DNA from: Devosia lacusdianchii
GTDB lineage: Bacteria > Pseudomonadota > Alphaproteobacteria > Rhizobiales > Devosiaceae
Assembly: GCF_022429625.1 (NCBI RefSeq)
Contig: NZ_CP092483.1
Location: 682,001 to 746,000 of the forward strand
Direction of reading: 5' to 3'
DNA: 64,000 nt
Positions 7,454 through 16,798 of this stretch are shown in pieces. The notes beneath the pieces are model-generated. The model ran no database searches. It saw nothing but the letters and a program-made list of their open reading frames with translations, and was not told where the DNA came from. Every line of letters starts with the position of its first letter. The stretch's first letter is position 1. Position numbers and translations under genes: made by a program.

Positions 7454-7538
7454 CGTCACCCTCGGGCTTGACCCGAGGGCTCTTCACTTACTGGGCGTCC
7501 GCAAGTGGAACACCCTCGGGTCAAGCCCGAGGGTGACG
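7454..7538. repeat. Dispersed palindromic element, copy 1 (85 bp)
   Basis: Outer arms 7454-7479 and 7513-7538 are perfect 26-base complements (core CCCTCGGGCTTGACCCGAGG). Each arm is itself a hairpin. The middle (CTCTTCACTTACTGGGCGTC) is about 85% identical to that of the copy at 50987, so the whole 85-bp unit is one repeat family. It fills the gap between the PRC-barrel and GH127 genes. Confidence 0.9.
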
Positions 7539-7572
7539 TGCAGTGGGTGTGGCGACGGGTGAGGCTCGACGG

Positions 7573-9483
7573 TTACTGCACCTCCGGCACCCAAACCACC
7601 ATCGATCCCTGCCCCCTGTTAGCCCACAGGTAATACGGCAGCGCCGTAATCGTCGCCGCATCATCCTGCGGTGGCGCAGTCCGATACAGGGTCTGCCAAT
7701 CCTCCTCCTTGATGGCGAGGGCGTCGGCCTTGAGCGTCACCACGCCATCGAACAAATCCGCGCGCGTCTCCGCCCGCAATTCTGCCTCGCGCGGCAGCTT
7801 GAGCCGCTGCACCCGCCCGCCCGGATTGTCGATTTCCTCGACGCAATAAACCAGTGGCCCGCGTTTCAGTGCCACGCGGCCGGCATCCATGATCACGCCG
7901 GGATGCGCATAGAGCCGCACCGGCGGCATCGGCAGGTCGAGGCTCACTACGTCGCCTTTGGCCCAGGTCCGGTGAATGGTGAGATACCCGTTGACCGCCT
8001 TGGTCACATCCACTGCCTCGCCATTGACCGACACCTTCGCCCCCGATGACCAGCCCGGAACGCGCAGCTTCACGTCAAACGCGGCCGGCGCCGCCGGGTC
8101 CACATGGATTTTGATGTCCCCGTTCCACGGATAGGTCGACACCTCGCGCAGCCCCACCTTGGCGCCAGCGATCTCCACTTCCGTGGCGATGCCGCCATAG
8201 AGGTGAAACGCCACCCCGTCGTCGGCCGTCGATAGAAAATATCCGCCCACCGACGCCACCAGCCGGCTGACATTCATCGTGCAGCACGGGCAGGTGTGCC
8301 AGTCCCAGCGCGTCGGCGTACCGTCGCTTTCGAGCGGATTGGCATAGAAATAGTGCTCGCCATCACGGCTCAGTCCCGACAGCGCCCCATTGAACATCGC
8401 CAGTTCGAGAATGTCGGCATACTTGCCGTCGAGATCGAGATGCAGCATGCGCTGCGCCCAGAAGATCAGCGCTACCGAGGCGCAGGTCTCGGCATAGGCG
8501 GTCTGGTTGGGCAGGTCGAAATCGTGGGTAAAACCCTCGTTATGCGCCGACGGCCCGAGGCCCGCCGTCACATACATCTTGGTCTCCATCACATCGTCCC
8601 ACAGCACCTCGCAGGCGCGCTTCAGCGCCGGGTCATTGAGCTCGGCCGCGAGGTCGGCCATGGCGGTATAGAGATACATGGCGCGCACCGCGTGCCCGAC
8701 CACCTTGTCCTGCTCGCGCACCGGCTTGTGGCTCTGGCTATATTCATAGTCGCCGTGCACATAGCGCTGCTTGCTGTCACCGCCCTCGCGTGCTTCGCGC
8801 TCGATATCGAAATAGTGCGGATTGGGATTTCCGCGCTCATTGATGAGGTAGGTAGCGAAGTCGAGGTGTTTGCGATCGCCGGTGAGGTAGTAGAGCTTCA
8901 TCAGCGCCAGCTCGATTTCCTCGTGCCCGTCATAGCCCCGCTTCTGCCCCGGCCCGGTGCCGAACACAGAATAGATGTGGTCGAGATACCGCTCCATGAT
9001 GTCGAGCCAGCGCCGCCGCCCGGTCACCCGGAAATAGGCGATCGCGCCCTCCAGCATATGGCCGGCATTGTAGAATTCATGGTTGTCGCGCAGGTTGGTC
9101 CAGCGCTTGTCTGGCTCGTGCCCGAGATACCAGCAATTGAGGTAGCCGTCGGGCGCTTGCGCCTTCTCGAAATCGTCGACGATGGCTTCGATCTTGGCCT
9201 CGATATCGGCGTCGCGCCGATGCGCCAGCGCATAGCTCGCGGCCTCGATCCACTTGCCCACGTCGCTGTCCCAGAACACCTGCACCGTGAAGCCATTGGC
9301 ATGGCGCGGAAAGCGCAGCGGCGGCGGCGGGTTGGGGAGCTTGAGCGAGTCGAGGATTGTATATTCGGCGAGCTTCTTGTGCTGGCTGGGAATGGTGCGG
9401 GTCAGCACCGTTTCCAACCGCTCATGCCAGAATTTTCCCTCAAGCTTCACGTCGGGGAAATTGACGGGAGCATAGCGGCTCAT
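7573..9483 (-). CDS. GH127 beta-L-arabinofuranosidase family glycoside hydrolase
   Basis: 636 residues, no signal peptide, so it is cytoplasmic. The N-terminal two thirds form the (alpha/alpha)6 barrel of GH127 (formerly DUF1680), with FWHERLETVL, NHEFYNAGHMLEGA and TYAETCASVA-type segments (here QTAYAETCASVALIFWAQRM). The cysteine cluster TCPCCTMNVSRL (Cys398, 400, 401) corresponds to the zinc/thiolate site of HypBA1, whose nucleophile is a cysteine. Beta-sandwich domains follow. GH127 releases L-arabinofuranose from plant hydroxyproline-rich glycoproteins or other arabinosides. Its ATG overlaps the LacI gene stop by 4 bases (ATGA), so the regulator is first in the operon. No transporter is adjacent. 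Confidence 0.88.
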   Translation of the reverse strand: MSRYAPVNFPDVKLEGKFWHERLETVLTRTIPSQHKKLAEYTILDSLKLPNPPPPLRFPRHANGFTVQVFWDSDVGKWIEAASYALAHRRDADIEAKIEAIVDDFEKAQAPDGYLNCWYLGHEPDKRWTNLRDNHEFYNAGHMLEGAIAYFRVTGRRRWLDIMERYLDHIYSVFGTGPGQKRGYDGHEEIELALMKLYYLTGDRKHLDFATYLINERGNPNPHYFDIEREAREGGDSKQRYVHGDYEYSQSHKPVREQDKVVGHAVRAMYLYTAMADLAAELNDPALKRACEVLWDDVMETKMYVTAGLGPSAHNEGFTHDFDLPNQTAYAETCASVALIFWAQRMLHLDLDGKYADILELAMFNGALSGLSRDGEHYFYANPLESDGTPTRWDWHTCPCCTMNVSRLVASVGGYFLSTADDGVAFHLYGGIATEVEIAGAKVGLREVSTYPWNGDIKIHVDPAAPAAFDVKLRVPGWSSGAKVSVNGEAVDVTKAVNGYLTIHRTWAKGDVVSLDLPMPPVRLYAHPGVIMDAGRVALKRGPLVYCVEEIDNPGGRVQRLKLPREAELRAETRADLFDGVVTLKADALAIKEEDWQTLYRTAPPQDDAATITALPYYLWANRGQGSMVVWVPEVQ

Positions 9484-10544
9484 TGAAGTCCTCCAGAAGG
9501 CTTAGCTGACGTTGGGTCGGACGATTGTCGCACGACCAATGAGCATGGCAGCCGCTCGACGCCCCTCAGGCGCTCCCCGGCAATCATGGCGATGAGGCGC
9601 TCCCCGGCCACCCGGCCGAGTTCGCGCAAATTCATGTCGACGCTGCTGAGCGGTGGCCGCGCCGCCAGGGTCATCACGTCCCAATTGTCGAACCCGACCA
9701 CCGCCACGTCCTCCGGCACGCGCAAGCCGCGCTCGCGCAAGGCATCGGTGGCGCCGCGGGCGATCTGGTCATTGCCGCAGAACAGCGCGTCGGGTATCTC
9801 CGCCTTGCCGTCGAACAGCTCGGCCACCGCTTCCCGGCCCCAGGCCTCCGACCATTCGCCGTTGCGATAATAGCCATCGATCTCAGGCAGCCCGGCTTTG
9901 GCCAGCGCGTCGGCATAGCCCTGGTGCCGCAACACGACAGCAGCAAAGCTCGCCGGCCCACTGATATGGGCAATGCGCTTGCGGCCGAGGCTGATCAGGT
10001 GCTCCACCCCCAAAACGGCCCCGCCCTGGTCGTCCGGCAGCAGGCAGAGCGCGTCCGGGTCATCGGTCTGCGAAAACACATAGATGACAGGCATCGACTT
10101 GCCCGGCACCGCGATGGCCGGCCGCGTATCCATGCGGCGTGCCGTCACCAGCAAGCCGTCGATCCGCTTGCCCAGTAGCTGGTCGAGATGCTGCTTCTCG
10201 CGCACCGGATCGTCGGTGGCATTGCACATGAAGACCGCAATCCCGTGCTCGGCCAGTCGCTCTTCCAGCGCTTCGACGATGGGGAAGATGAAGCGTCCGA
10301 AGCTGTCGGTCGTGAGGATACCCACAGTCATCGACTTGGCCCGATGCAGGCTCTGCGCCATCGCATTGGGCCGGAACCCCAGCGCCTGCGCCGCGGCGAC
10401 GACTTTCTCGCGCGTTTCTTGCTTCAGTCGCCCATTGCCGTTGAGCGCCTTCGAGGCCGTCCCGATCGACACGCCCGCCGCCCGCGCCACATCCCTGATG
10501 GTGGCACGCTCCGGATAGCTGCCCTGGCTGCCGTCGCTATCCAT
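9480..10544 (-). CDS. LacI-family transcriptional regulator of the GH127 operon
   Basis: 354 residues. The HTH is at residues of about 13-35 (TIRDVARAAGVSIGTASKALN), the hinge helix AMAQSLHRAKS follows, and a periplasmic-binding-protein-like ligand domain (VGILTTDSFGRFIFPIV to the end) completes it. It is transcribed just before the GH127 gene, with a 4-base overlap. A 12-bp palindrome with an AACGTT centre at 10632 lies about 90 bases upstream and fits a LacI operator, so it likely autoregulates and responds to an arabinoside or L-arabinose. The effector is inferred. Confidence 0.87.
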   Translation of the reverse strand: MDSDGSQGSYPERATIRDVARAAGVSIGTASKALNGNGRLKQETREKVVAAAQALGFRPNAMAQSLHRAKSMTVGILTTDSFGRFIFPIVEALEERLAEHGIAVFMCNATDDPVREKQHLDQLLGKRIDGLLVTARRMDTRPAIAVPGKSMPVIYVFSQTDDPDALCLLPDDQGGAVLGVEHLISLGRKRIAHISGPASFAAVVLRHQGYADALAKAGLPEIDGYYRNGEWSEAWGREAVAELFDGKAEIPDALFCGNDQIARGATDALRERGLRVPEDVAVVGFDNWDVMTLAARPPLSSVDMNLRELGRVAGERLIAMIAGERLRGVERLPCSLVVRQSSDPTSAKPSGGLQ

Positions 10545-10631
10545 TCAACGCCCCGATAAGTCCCGAACGACTGCGCAAAGCTTTTCCCGTCCTGATCGAC
10601 ACGTGACCATCAGGCCTGCCTCTCAATTTGG

Positions 10632-10643
10632 GAAAACGTTTTC
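10632..10643. promoter_or_regulatory. LacI-type operator before the LacI-GH127 operon
   Basis: GAAAACGTTTTC, a perfect palindrome with the CG centre typical of LacI/CcpA sites. The 361-base gap 10545-10905 otherwise holds only a GATGCTC/GAGCATC hairpin at 10722-10741 and the promoter of the divergent alpha-2-macroglobulin gene; I see no gene there. Confidence 0.6.
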
Positions 10644-10905
10644 TTGGATCGCGAAACTGCCACGGATGAGAGTGGGTTTGCAATACATAAAGCGCCGATC
10701 CTGCGCAGAGGCCGATCGGATGATGCTCTCCGCGGAGCATCGGCTAAGGCGCTGCCTCTGCCCGCAAAAGCGGTCCTCCCGATCCCCAGTGGTTATCCCA
10801 TCAAATTCGCTAACCACAGCCGCAATCGTGACCCGGGACTATTGCTTTCTCCTGGCGCATGAGGGCGATATGCTGCGCTTGGCTGGTAGTTTTTGGGAGG
10901 GCAGC

Positions 10906-13900
10906 ATGCTCCGTGGTTTTGGTGCGATCCGCTGGTTTGGCGCCGCGATGATTATGGGCCTCGGCCTGTCCATGGCCCACGCCCAGGACCAGAAGATTAC
11001 CCTGCTCGAGAACACCGACCTTCCGGGTTTCGACTATGCCATCGTCAAGGACGTCGACCTTGACGCCTGCACCGCCGCCTGTGCCGACGACAATATCTGC
11101 CGCGCCTTTACCTTCAACGCCCAGTCCAACTGGTGCTTCCTCAAGGGTACTGCCGGCGAGGAGACCGAATTCAACGGCGCCACCTCAGGCCGTGTCAGCC
11201 GCGCGCCGTCCCCGGCGGTGACCGAAGCCGTTCGCCAGGCCGAACTGCCCTTTCCGCCGCAAAGCCTGATCGACGAGGCCAAGGGCTTCGCCAGTGGCCT
11301 GCCCAGCACCGACGCGCCACCGCCGAAGGTGACCTATGCCGATCTCGTCGCCTCTGCCGACGAGGCTGTGGCCGAGGAAAATCAGGTGGGCGCCATCGTC
11401 GCTTATCGTCAGGCTCTCGCCATCAACGCCAATGATCGCGCCGTCTGGCAGGCTTTGGCACAGGCCGCCCTGGCGCGCGCTGAGATCGTCGCCGGCCAGG
11501 CCGAAGGCGACAATAGCTACGATCTGGCCAGCACCGCCATCTCTGCGTCGATGAACGCTTTCCTGCGCTCCACCGCTGACGAGGACCGCGCCAACGCATT
11601 GGCCACGCTCGCCAATGGCATGGAGTATCGCGGCATGTGGCGCGAGGTGATCGCCACCTACCGCCTCAGCCTTAAGCTGGTGCCCAACGAGGCCATTGCT
11701 GCCCATCTCGACGATGTCGTGGCCCAGAACGGCTTCCGCGTCGTCAATCACGTCGTCGATGCCGAGGCCGCTTCGCCGCGCATCTGCGCCGTCTTCTCAA
11801 GCCCGCTCGGCTCGACCGATCTCTCCGCCTTTGTTGTTGTGCCGAACGCCCCGCAGGCCTCGGTCGAAACCGAACAGGAGCAGATCTGTATCGAAGGTGT
11901 GCTGCATGGCAGCCGCTACAACATCAAGCTGCGCGCCGGCCTGCCGTCCTCCGATGGCGAGACCCTCGCCAAGGACATTGACCTCGACGTCTACGTGCCC
12001 GATCGCTCGCCCTTCGTCGGCTTTGCCAACAATGCCTATGTCATGCCCGCTGGTCTCGGCGGCGGTCTGCCGATCACCTCGGTTAATGCCGAAATCGCCG
12101 AAGTGATGATCTACCGCATCGGTGACCGCTCCATCGCCACGGCCGTGCGTGACGGCATCTTCCAGGGCAACCTCGACGGCTACTCGGCCGAGAACATTGC
12201 AGGTTCTGTCGGCGAAGAGGTCTGGAAGGGCGAGGTCGACCTCGCCCAGGGCAAGCCCAACGATCTGATCACCACCGCCATCCCGGTTGCCGAAGCGCTC
12301 GGCGAGATGCAGGCGGGCGCCTATGTCATCACCGCCAAGGTGAAGGACAAGGACGATAGCGAATATTGGGACCAGATCGCCACACAGTGGTTCATCGTCA
12401 CCGATCTCGGCCTCACCACCATTGCCGGCGATGACGGCATCCACGCCTTTGTCCGCGGCCTCGACGATGCCAAGCCTGTCGCTGGCGCGACCGTCCGCCT
12501 TGTGGCCGTCAACAACGAAATCCTCGGCGAAACCACGACCGATGCCGAAGGCCGCGCTACTTTTGCGCCGGGCCTGGCCCGTGGTGAAGGGGGCAGGGCG
12601 CCACAATTGCTGGTCGCCGAGACCGCCGACGGCGACTACGCCTTCCTCGATCTCAGTAAGCCCGCCTTCGATCTCACCGATCGTGGCGTTGAGGGCCGCC
12701 CGTCCCCGGGCCCGCTCGATCTCTTTGCCACCACTGAACGCGGCGTCTATCGCCCCGGCGAAACCGTCTTCCTCACCGCTTTGCTGCGCGATGAGCGGGC
12801 AGAAGCGGTGTCCGACCTGCCGCTGACGCTTGAAGTCGAGCGTCCTGATGGCGTCGTGGCTTCCAAGCAGGTGCTGAACGACCAGGGCGCCGGCGGCTAC
12901 TTCGCGGCCCTGCCCATGGTCGAAGAAGCCATGCGCGGCTCCTGGACCCTGCGCCTCTATTCCGATCCCAATGCCGAAGCGCTCTCGAGCACCAGCTTCC
13001 TCGTGGAAGATTTTGAGCCCGAGCGCCTGGCCTTCGATATCACCGCCGCCGAAGGTCCGTTCCAAACCGGCATCGCCAACGAAATCGACGTCGCCGCCAA
13101 GTATCTCTACGGCGCCACCGCGCCCGATCTGGCGATCGAGGCCGATGCCATCATCCGCCCGGTCTATGGCCTGCCTGACTTCCCCGGCTACACCTTCGGT
13201 CGTCTCGATGACACCATCGAAACCACTCGTGAGCCGCTCGGCGTCGTCGGCACCACCGATGCATCCGGCAATGCCGTGGCCGAGATAGTCCTGCCCGAAC
13301 CGCAGGCGACCACGCGTCCGCTCGAAGCCCAGGTGCTGCTGCGTCTCGTGGATACCAATGGCCGCGCCATTGAGCGCAGTGTCACCCGTCCAGTCCTGGC
13401 TACGTCAAACCGCATCGGCATCAAGCCGACATTCGATGACCCGACGGGCCTCACCGAGGGCAGCGAGGCGCAGTTCGACATCGTCGCCGTCTCGCCCGAG
13501 GGCGAAGCCGTCGCCGCCACCGGCCTCAACTGGACCATTTCGCGCGTCGAAACCAACTACCAATGGTATCGCGACGGCAGCACCTGGAAGTGGGAAGGCA
13601 TCACCACCCATCGCGAAATCGCCACCGGTACCGTCGACACGCCAGATGGCGGCCCGGTCACGATAGGCGCCAATGTCGATTGGGGCCTCTACCAGGTCGA
13701 GGTCGAAAGCACCGGCGCTGACGCCACCTCGTCGAGCTACGAATTCTACGCCGGCTATTATTACGCCGATGCTGGCTCCGACACGCCCGATACCCTGCAG
13801 GTCGCCCTCGACAAGCCGGCTTACCGCGTTGGCGAAACCGCCAATCTCAAGCTCGATCCGCAATTTGCCGGTACTGCTTTGGTCATGGTCATCGACAACC

Positions 13901-16401
13901 GCGTCATCGCCATGGAGGCCGTCGAAGTCCCCGAAGGCGGCACCACCGTGCCGCTCGAAGTGACCGACGAATGGGGTCCCGGCGCCTATGTCACGGCCGT
14001 CCTCTATCGCGCCTCCGACGCCGCCGAAAAGCGCATGCCCTCGCGTGCTCTGGGCCTCGCCTTCGCCGATGTCGAACCCGGCGACCGCAAGCTCGACGTG
14101 ACCCTGGAAACACCAGAAGTCACCCTGCCGCGCCAGAGCTTCACCACCACGGTTGATCTTGGCAATCTGGCCGCCGGCCAGACCGCCTATGTCGCCGTCG
14201 CGGCGGTCGATCTGGGCATTCTCAATCTCACCAACTTCAAGGTGCCTGATCCCGACGGTTGGTATTTCGGCCAGCGCCAGCTCGGCATGGAAATCCGCGA
14301 CCTCTATGGCTCGCTGATCGATCCCACCCAGGGCCTCGCCGGCGCCATGCGCTCCGGTGGTGACGGCGGCTCGTCCCGCACCGGCACGCCGCCTGCCACC
14401 TCGGTCCTCGTTGCCCTCCATTCAGGCATCGTCCAGGTCGATGCTGAGGGTAAGGCCACCATCACCTTCGACATGCCCGACTTCTCCGGCACCGTCCGGG
14501 TCATGGCCATGGCCTGGAGCGACACTGCGGTGGGTCACGCCTCCGCCGATGTGATCGTCCGCGATCCCGTCGTCGTCACCCTCAGCCCGCCGCGCTTCCT
14601 GCGCGTTGGCGACGAGTCCCGCTTGCTCGTCGAAATCAACAATATCGAAGGCGCTGCTGGCACCTATGGCGTGTCGCTGGCCACCGGCGACGGTATCGCC
14701 ACGCCGGCCGAAAACACCGATGTGGAACTGGCAACGGGCGACCGAACCGCCCTCAACCTGGCCCTAAACGGCATGCAGATCGGCGATTGGCCCGTCGTGC
14801 TGACCATCACCGCGCCCGATGGAAAAACGCAGACCAAGGAGCTCACGCTCGGGGTCCGTCCCACCTCTGCGCCTGTGACCACCAGCCGCCTGCTGCCCAT
14901 TCCTGCTGGCGAAACCATCACTGTCGGGAACGATTTCTTCGACAGCTACATGGCCAATACCGGCGCTATGACCGTGGCAATCGGCCCCTTGGCTCGCCTC
15001 GACGTGCCCGGCCTGCTGCTCTCGCTCGATCGCTACCCCTATGGTTGCGCCGAGCAGACCTCGAGCCGTGCCTTCCCGCTGCTCTATCTCAATGACGTGG
15101 CCAAGCTGATTGGCCTCGAAGGCGACGAAGAGCTGAACAAGACCGTCACCGACGCCATTGCCAGTGTGCTGTCCAAGCAGACTTCTGGCGGCGGCTTCGG
15201 TCTCTGGGGTCCATTCGATGGCGGCGACATGTGGCTCGATGGCTTCGTCACCGACTTCCTGCTGCGCGCTAAGGCAGCGGGTTACGAGGTGCCCGAGCAG
15301 GCGATGACCATGGCTCTCGATAACCTCACCAACCAGCTGTCCTATGCCGCCGATTTCGACAATGGCGGCGAGGATATCGCCTACGCGCTCTACGATCTGG
15401 CCCGCGCCGGTCGTGCCGCCATGGGCGATCTGCGCTACTACCTCGAAGCTCGCCTCAACGCCTTCGGTTCGCCGCTGGCTCAGGCGCAGCTTGGCGCCGC
15501 TCTCGCCCTCTATGGTGACAGCACCCGTTCCGCGACGGCCTTCGCCGCCGCGATAGAAAGCCTCGCCGAAGCCGAACGCAACCCCAACCGCTACCGCGCC
15601 GATTACGGTAGCCGCCTGCGCGACACTGCTGGCGTCCTGGCTCTCGCCGCTGAGTTCAAGCCTGAAGGCGTCGACCTCACGGTGCTCGCCAACCAGTTGG
15701 CCAAGCTGCGCGACCGCGCCCGCTATACTTCCACCCAGGAAGATAGCTGGACGCTGTTGGCCGCTGCCGCACTCGGCGCCGCCAGCACCGATGGCTCGAT
15801 CACCCTTGATGGCGAGGCCCTGACGGGTCAGGTCTATCGCAAGTACGAGCAGGCCGGTTTCGCCCCGGTCGAGATCGGCAATACTGGCACTGCGGCCACC
15901 GAGGCCAAGGTTACGGTCACGGGTTACCCGGCAACCCCGCCAGAGGCCTCCAGCGAGGGGTTCACGCTCTATCGCGAATACTTCCTGCCCGATGGCACGC
16001 CGGTCGATCCCGAAAGCGATCCGATTGCTCAGAACGAACGGCTGGTCGTCGTACTGACCGTCCGTCCGACCAATCTCGGCTCCGGGCAATATGTGGTCGC
16101 CGATCCGCTGCCGGCCGGCTTCGAGATCGAAAACCCCGAACTGTCGGCCGGGGAGGGCGCCTCCGATTTCGCCTGGCTCACCCTCGACGTGCCCAACCAC
16201 GTGGAATCGCGCACCGACCAATACGTCGCCGCCTTCCGCTACTTCTCGGATGCGGGCACGTTCACCACGGCTTACCTGGTCCGCGCCGTATCGCCAGGCA
16301 CCTTCACTTTGCCCGGCACCACGGTCGAAGACATGTACCGCCCCGAGTTCCGGGCAAACCTCGCCGCCGGCCAAATCGAGGTCACCGCGACCGGGCCATG
16401 A
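10906..16401 (+). CDS. Bacterial alpha-2-macroglobulin with N-terminal PAN/Apple-like domain
   Basis: 1831 residues. The start at ATG 10906 has GGAGG 6-10 bases upstream; the frame is open further left but without a ribosome site. The signal peptide MLRGFGAIRWFGAAM..AHAQ lacks a lipobox, so the protein is periplasmic and not lipid-anchored as E. coli YfhM is. A Cys-rich PAN/Apple-like module (DACTAACADDNICRAFTF, WCFLKG) follows, then a helical or TPR-like segment, a series of MG domains, and the thioester domain with YPYGCAEQTSS (Cys1381, Gln1384), the thioester-forming motif. Bacterial alpha-2-macroglobulins trap attacking proteases. The adjacent PBP1C gene is the usual partner. Confidence 0.92.
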   Translation: MLRGFGAIRWFGAAMIMGLGLSMAHAQDQKITLLENTDLPGFDYAIVKDVDLDACTAACADDNICRAFTFNAQSNWCFLKGTAGEETEFNGATSGRVSRAPSPAVTEAVRQAELPFPPQSLIDEAKGFASGLPSTDAPPPKVTYADLVASADEAVAEENQVGAIVAYRQALAINANDRAVWQALAQAALARAEIVAGQAEGDNSYDLASTAISASMNAFLRSTADEDRANALATLANGMEYRGMWREVIATYRLSLKLVPNEAIAAHLDDVVAQNGFRVVNHVVDAEAASPRICAVFSSPLGSTDLSAFVVVPNAPQASVETEQEQICIEGVLHGSRYNIKLRAGLPSSDGETLAKDIDLDVYVPDRSPFVGFANNAYVMPAGLGGGLPITSVNAEIAEVMIYRIGDRSIATAVRDGIFQGNLDGYSAENIAGSVGEEVWKGEVDLAQGKPNDLITTAIPVAEALGEMQAGAYVITAKVKDKDDSEYWDQIATQWFIVTDLGLTTIAGDDGIHAFVRGLDDAKPVAGATVRLVAVNNEILGETTTDAEGRATFAPGLARGEGGRAPQLLVAETADGDYAFLDLSKPAFDLTDRGVEGRPSPGPLDLFATTERGVYRPGETVFLTALLRDERAEAVSDLPLTLEVERPDGVVASKQVLNDQGAGGYFAALPMVEEAMRGSWTLRLYSDPNAEALSSTSFLVEDFEPERLAFDITAAEGPFQTGIANEIDVAAKYLYGATAPDLAIEADAIIRPVYGLPDFPGYTFGRLDDTIETTREPLGVVGTTDASGNAVAEIVLPEPQATTRPLEAQVLLRLVDTNGRAIERSVTRPVLATSNRIGIKPTFDDPTGLTEGSEAQFDIVAVSPEGEAVAATGLNWTISRVETNYQWYRDGSTWKWEGITTHREIATGTVDTPDGGPVTIGANVDWGLYQVEVESTGADATSSSYEFYAGYYYADAGSDTPDTLQVALDKPAYRVGETANLKLDPQFAGTALVMVIDNRVIAMEAVEVPEGGTTVPLEVTDEWGPGAYVTAVLYRASDAAEKRMPSRALGLAFADVEPGDRKLDVTLETPEVTLPRQSFTTTVDLGNLAAGQTAYVAVAAVDLGILNLTNFKVPDPDGWYFGQRQLGMEIRDLYGSLIDPTQGLAGAMRSGGDGGSSRTGTPPATSVLVALHSGIVQVDAEGKATITFDMPDFSGTVRVMAMAWSDTAVGHASADVIVRDPVVVTLSPPRFLRVGDESRLLVEINNIEGAAGTYGVSLATGDGIATPAENTDVELATGDRTALNLALNGMQIGDWPVVLTITAPDGKTQTKELTLGVRPTSAPVTTSRLLPIPAGETITVGNDFFDSYMANTGAMTVAIGPLARLDVPGLLLSLDRYPYGCAEQTSSRAFPLLYLNDVAKLIGLEGDEELNKTVTDAIASVLSKQTSGGGFGLWGPFDGGDMWLDGFVTDFLLRAKAAGYEVPEQAMTMALDNLTNQLSYAADFDNGGEDIAYALYDLARAGRAAMGDLRYYLEARLNAFGSPLAQAQLGAALALYGDSTRSATAFAAAIESLAEAERNPNRYRADYGSRLRDTAGVLALAAEFKPEGVDLTVLANQLAKLRDRARYTSTQEDSWTLLAAAALGAASTDGSITLDGEALTGQVYRKYEQAGFAPVEIGNTGTAATEAKVTVTGYPATPPEASSEGFTLYREYFLPDGTPVDPESDPIAQNERLVVVLTVRPTNLGSGQYVVADPLPAGFEIENPELSAGEGASDFAWLTLDVPNHVESRTDQYVAAFRYFSDAGTFTTAYLVRAVSPGTFTLPGTTVEDMYRPEFRANLAAGQIEVTATGP

Positions 16402-16442
16402 GTGAGGCAGGGGCATATTGGGCAGGCGGGGCACGCCCCGCC

Positions 16443-16570
16443 TCACCTCTCCCTTTGGGGGAGAGGTCGGCCGCAGGCCGGGTGAGGGGGCCTTCCCCTT
16501 GCACAGAGTTAAGGAAAGGCCCCCTCACCCAACCGAAGACGGTCGACCTCTCCCCCAAAGGGAGAGGTGA
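16443..16570. repeat. Nested 128-bp inverted repeat between the macroglobulin and PBP1C genes
   Basis: Outer arms of 27 bases (16443-16469 and 16544-16570, core CTCTCCCTTTGGGGGAGAGG) and inner arms of 15 bases (16480-16494 GGGTGAGGGGGCCTT and 16516-16530) are perfect complements. The transcript could fold into a very stable branched hairpin between two genes that normally form a pair. Confidence 0.9.
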
Positions 16571-16600
16571 AGGAAGTACATGCTCTCCCACCCACCAACC

Positions 16601-16760
16601 GTCACGTCAGGGCTTGACCCGAGGGCTCTGTACTGGCGATCGCCTGCATTTAGCAGTCGACACCCTCCCCCTTGTGGGGAGGGATCAAGGGTGGGGGTTG
16701 TTTAGCCCCCGTATCGGGGTTCCGTATCACCCCCTCCCAGCCTTCCCCATCAAGGGGGAG
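16601..16760. repeat. Tract of three partial palindromic elements
   Basis: 16601-16625 is half of the GGGCTTGACCCGAGGG family (see 7454 and 50987). 16663-16683 is a CCCTCCCCC-TTG-TGGGGAGGG type hairpin. 16731-16760 (CCCCTCCCAGCCTTCCCCAT, then CAAGGGGGAG) belongs to the family at 47045 and 51113, in inverted orientation relative to 51113. Together with the nested repeat they fill the 397 bases before pbpC. Confidence 0.75.
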
Positions 16761-16798
16761 ATGCCGCCCTGTGGACGTGACCAGTTCGTGCCAAATCC

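Noticed and set aside
10603..10905. 101-codon N-terminal extension of the macroglobulin gene
   Set aside because: It runs through the LacI operator and promoter region and lacks a ribosome site; the signal peptide begins at 10906.
11797..13065. 422-codon open frame antisense to the alpha-2-macroglobulin gene
   Set aside because: Shadow frame caused by codon bias at third positions of the real gene; no ribosome site or domain.
14764..16446. 560-codon open frame antisense to the alpha-2-macroglobulin gene
   Set aside because: Same reason; it has no recognisable family and runs into the intergenic repeats.
16401..16798. Possible CRISPR-like array because of the dense repeats
   Set aside because: The repeats are inverted, of unequal length and without regular spacers; no cas genes are in the window.
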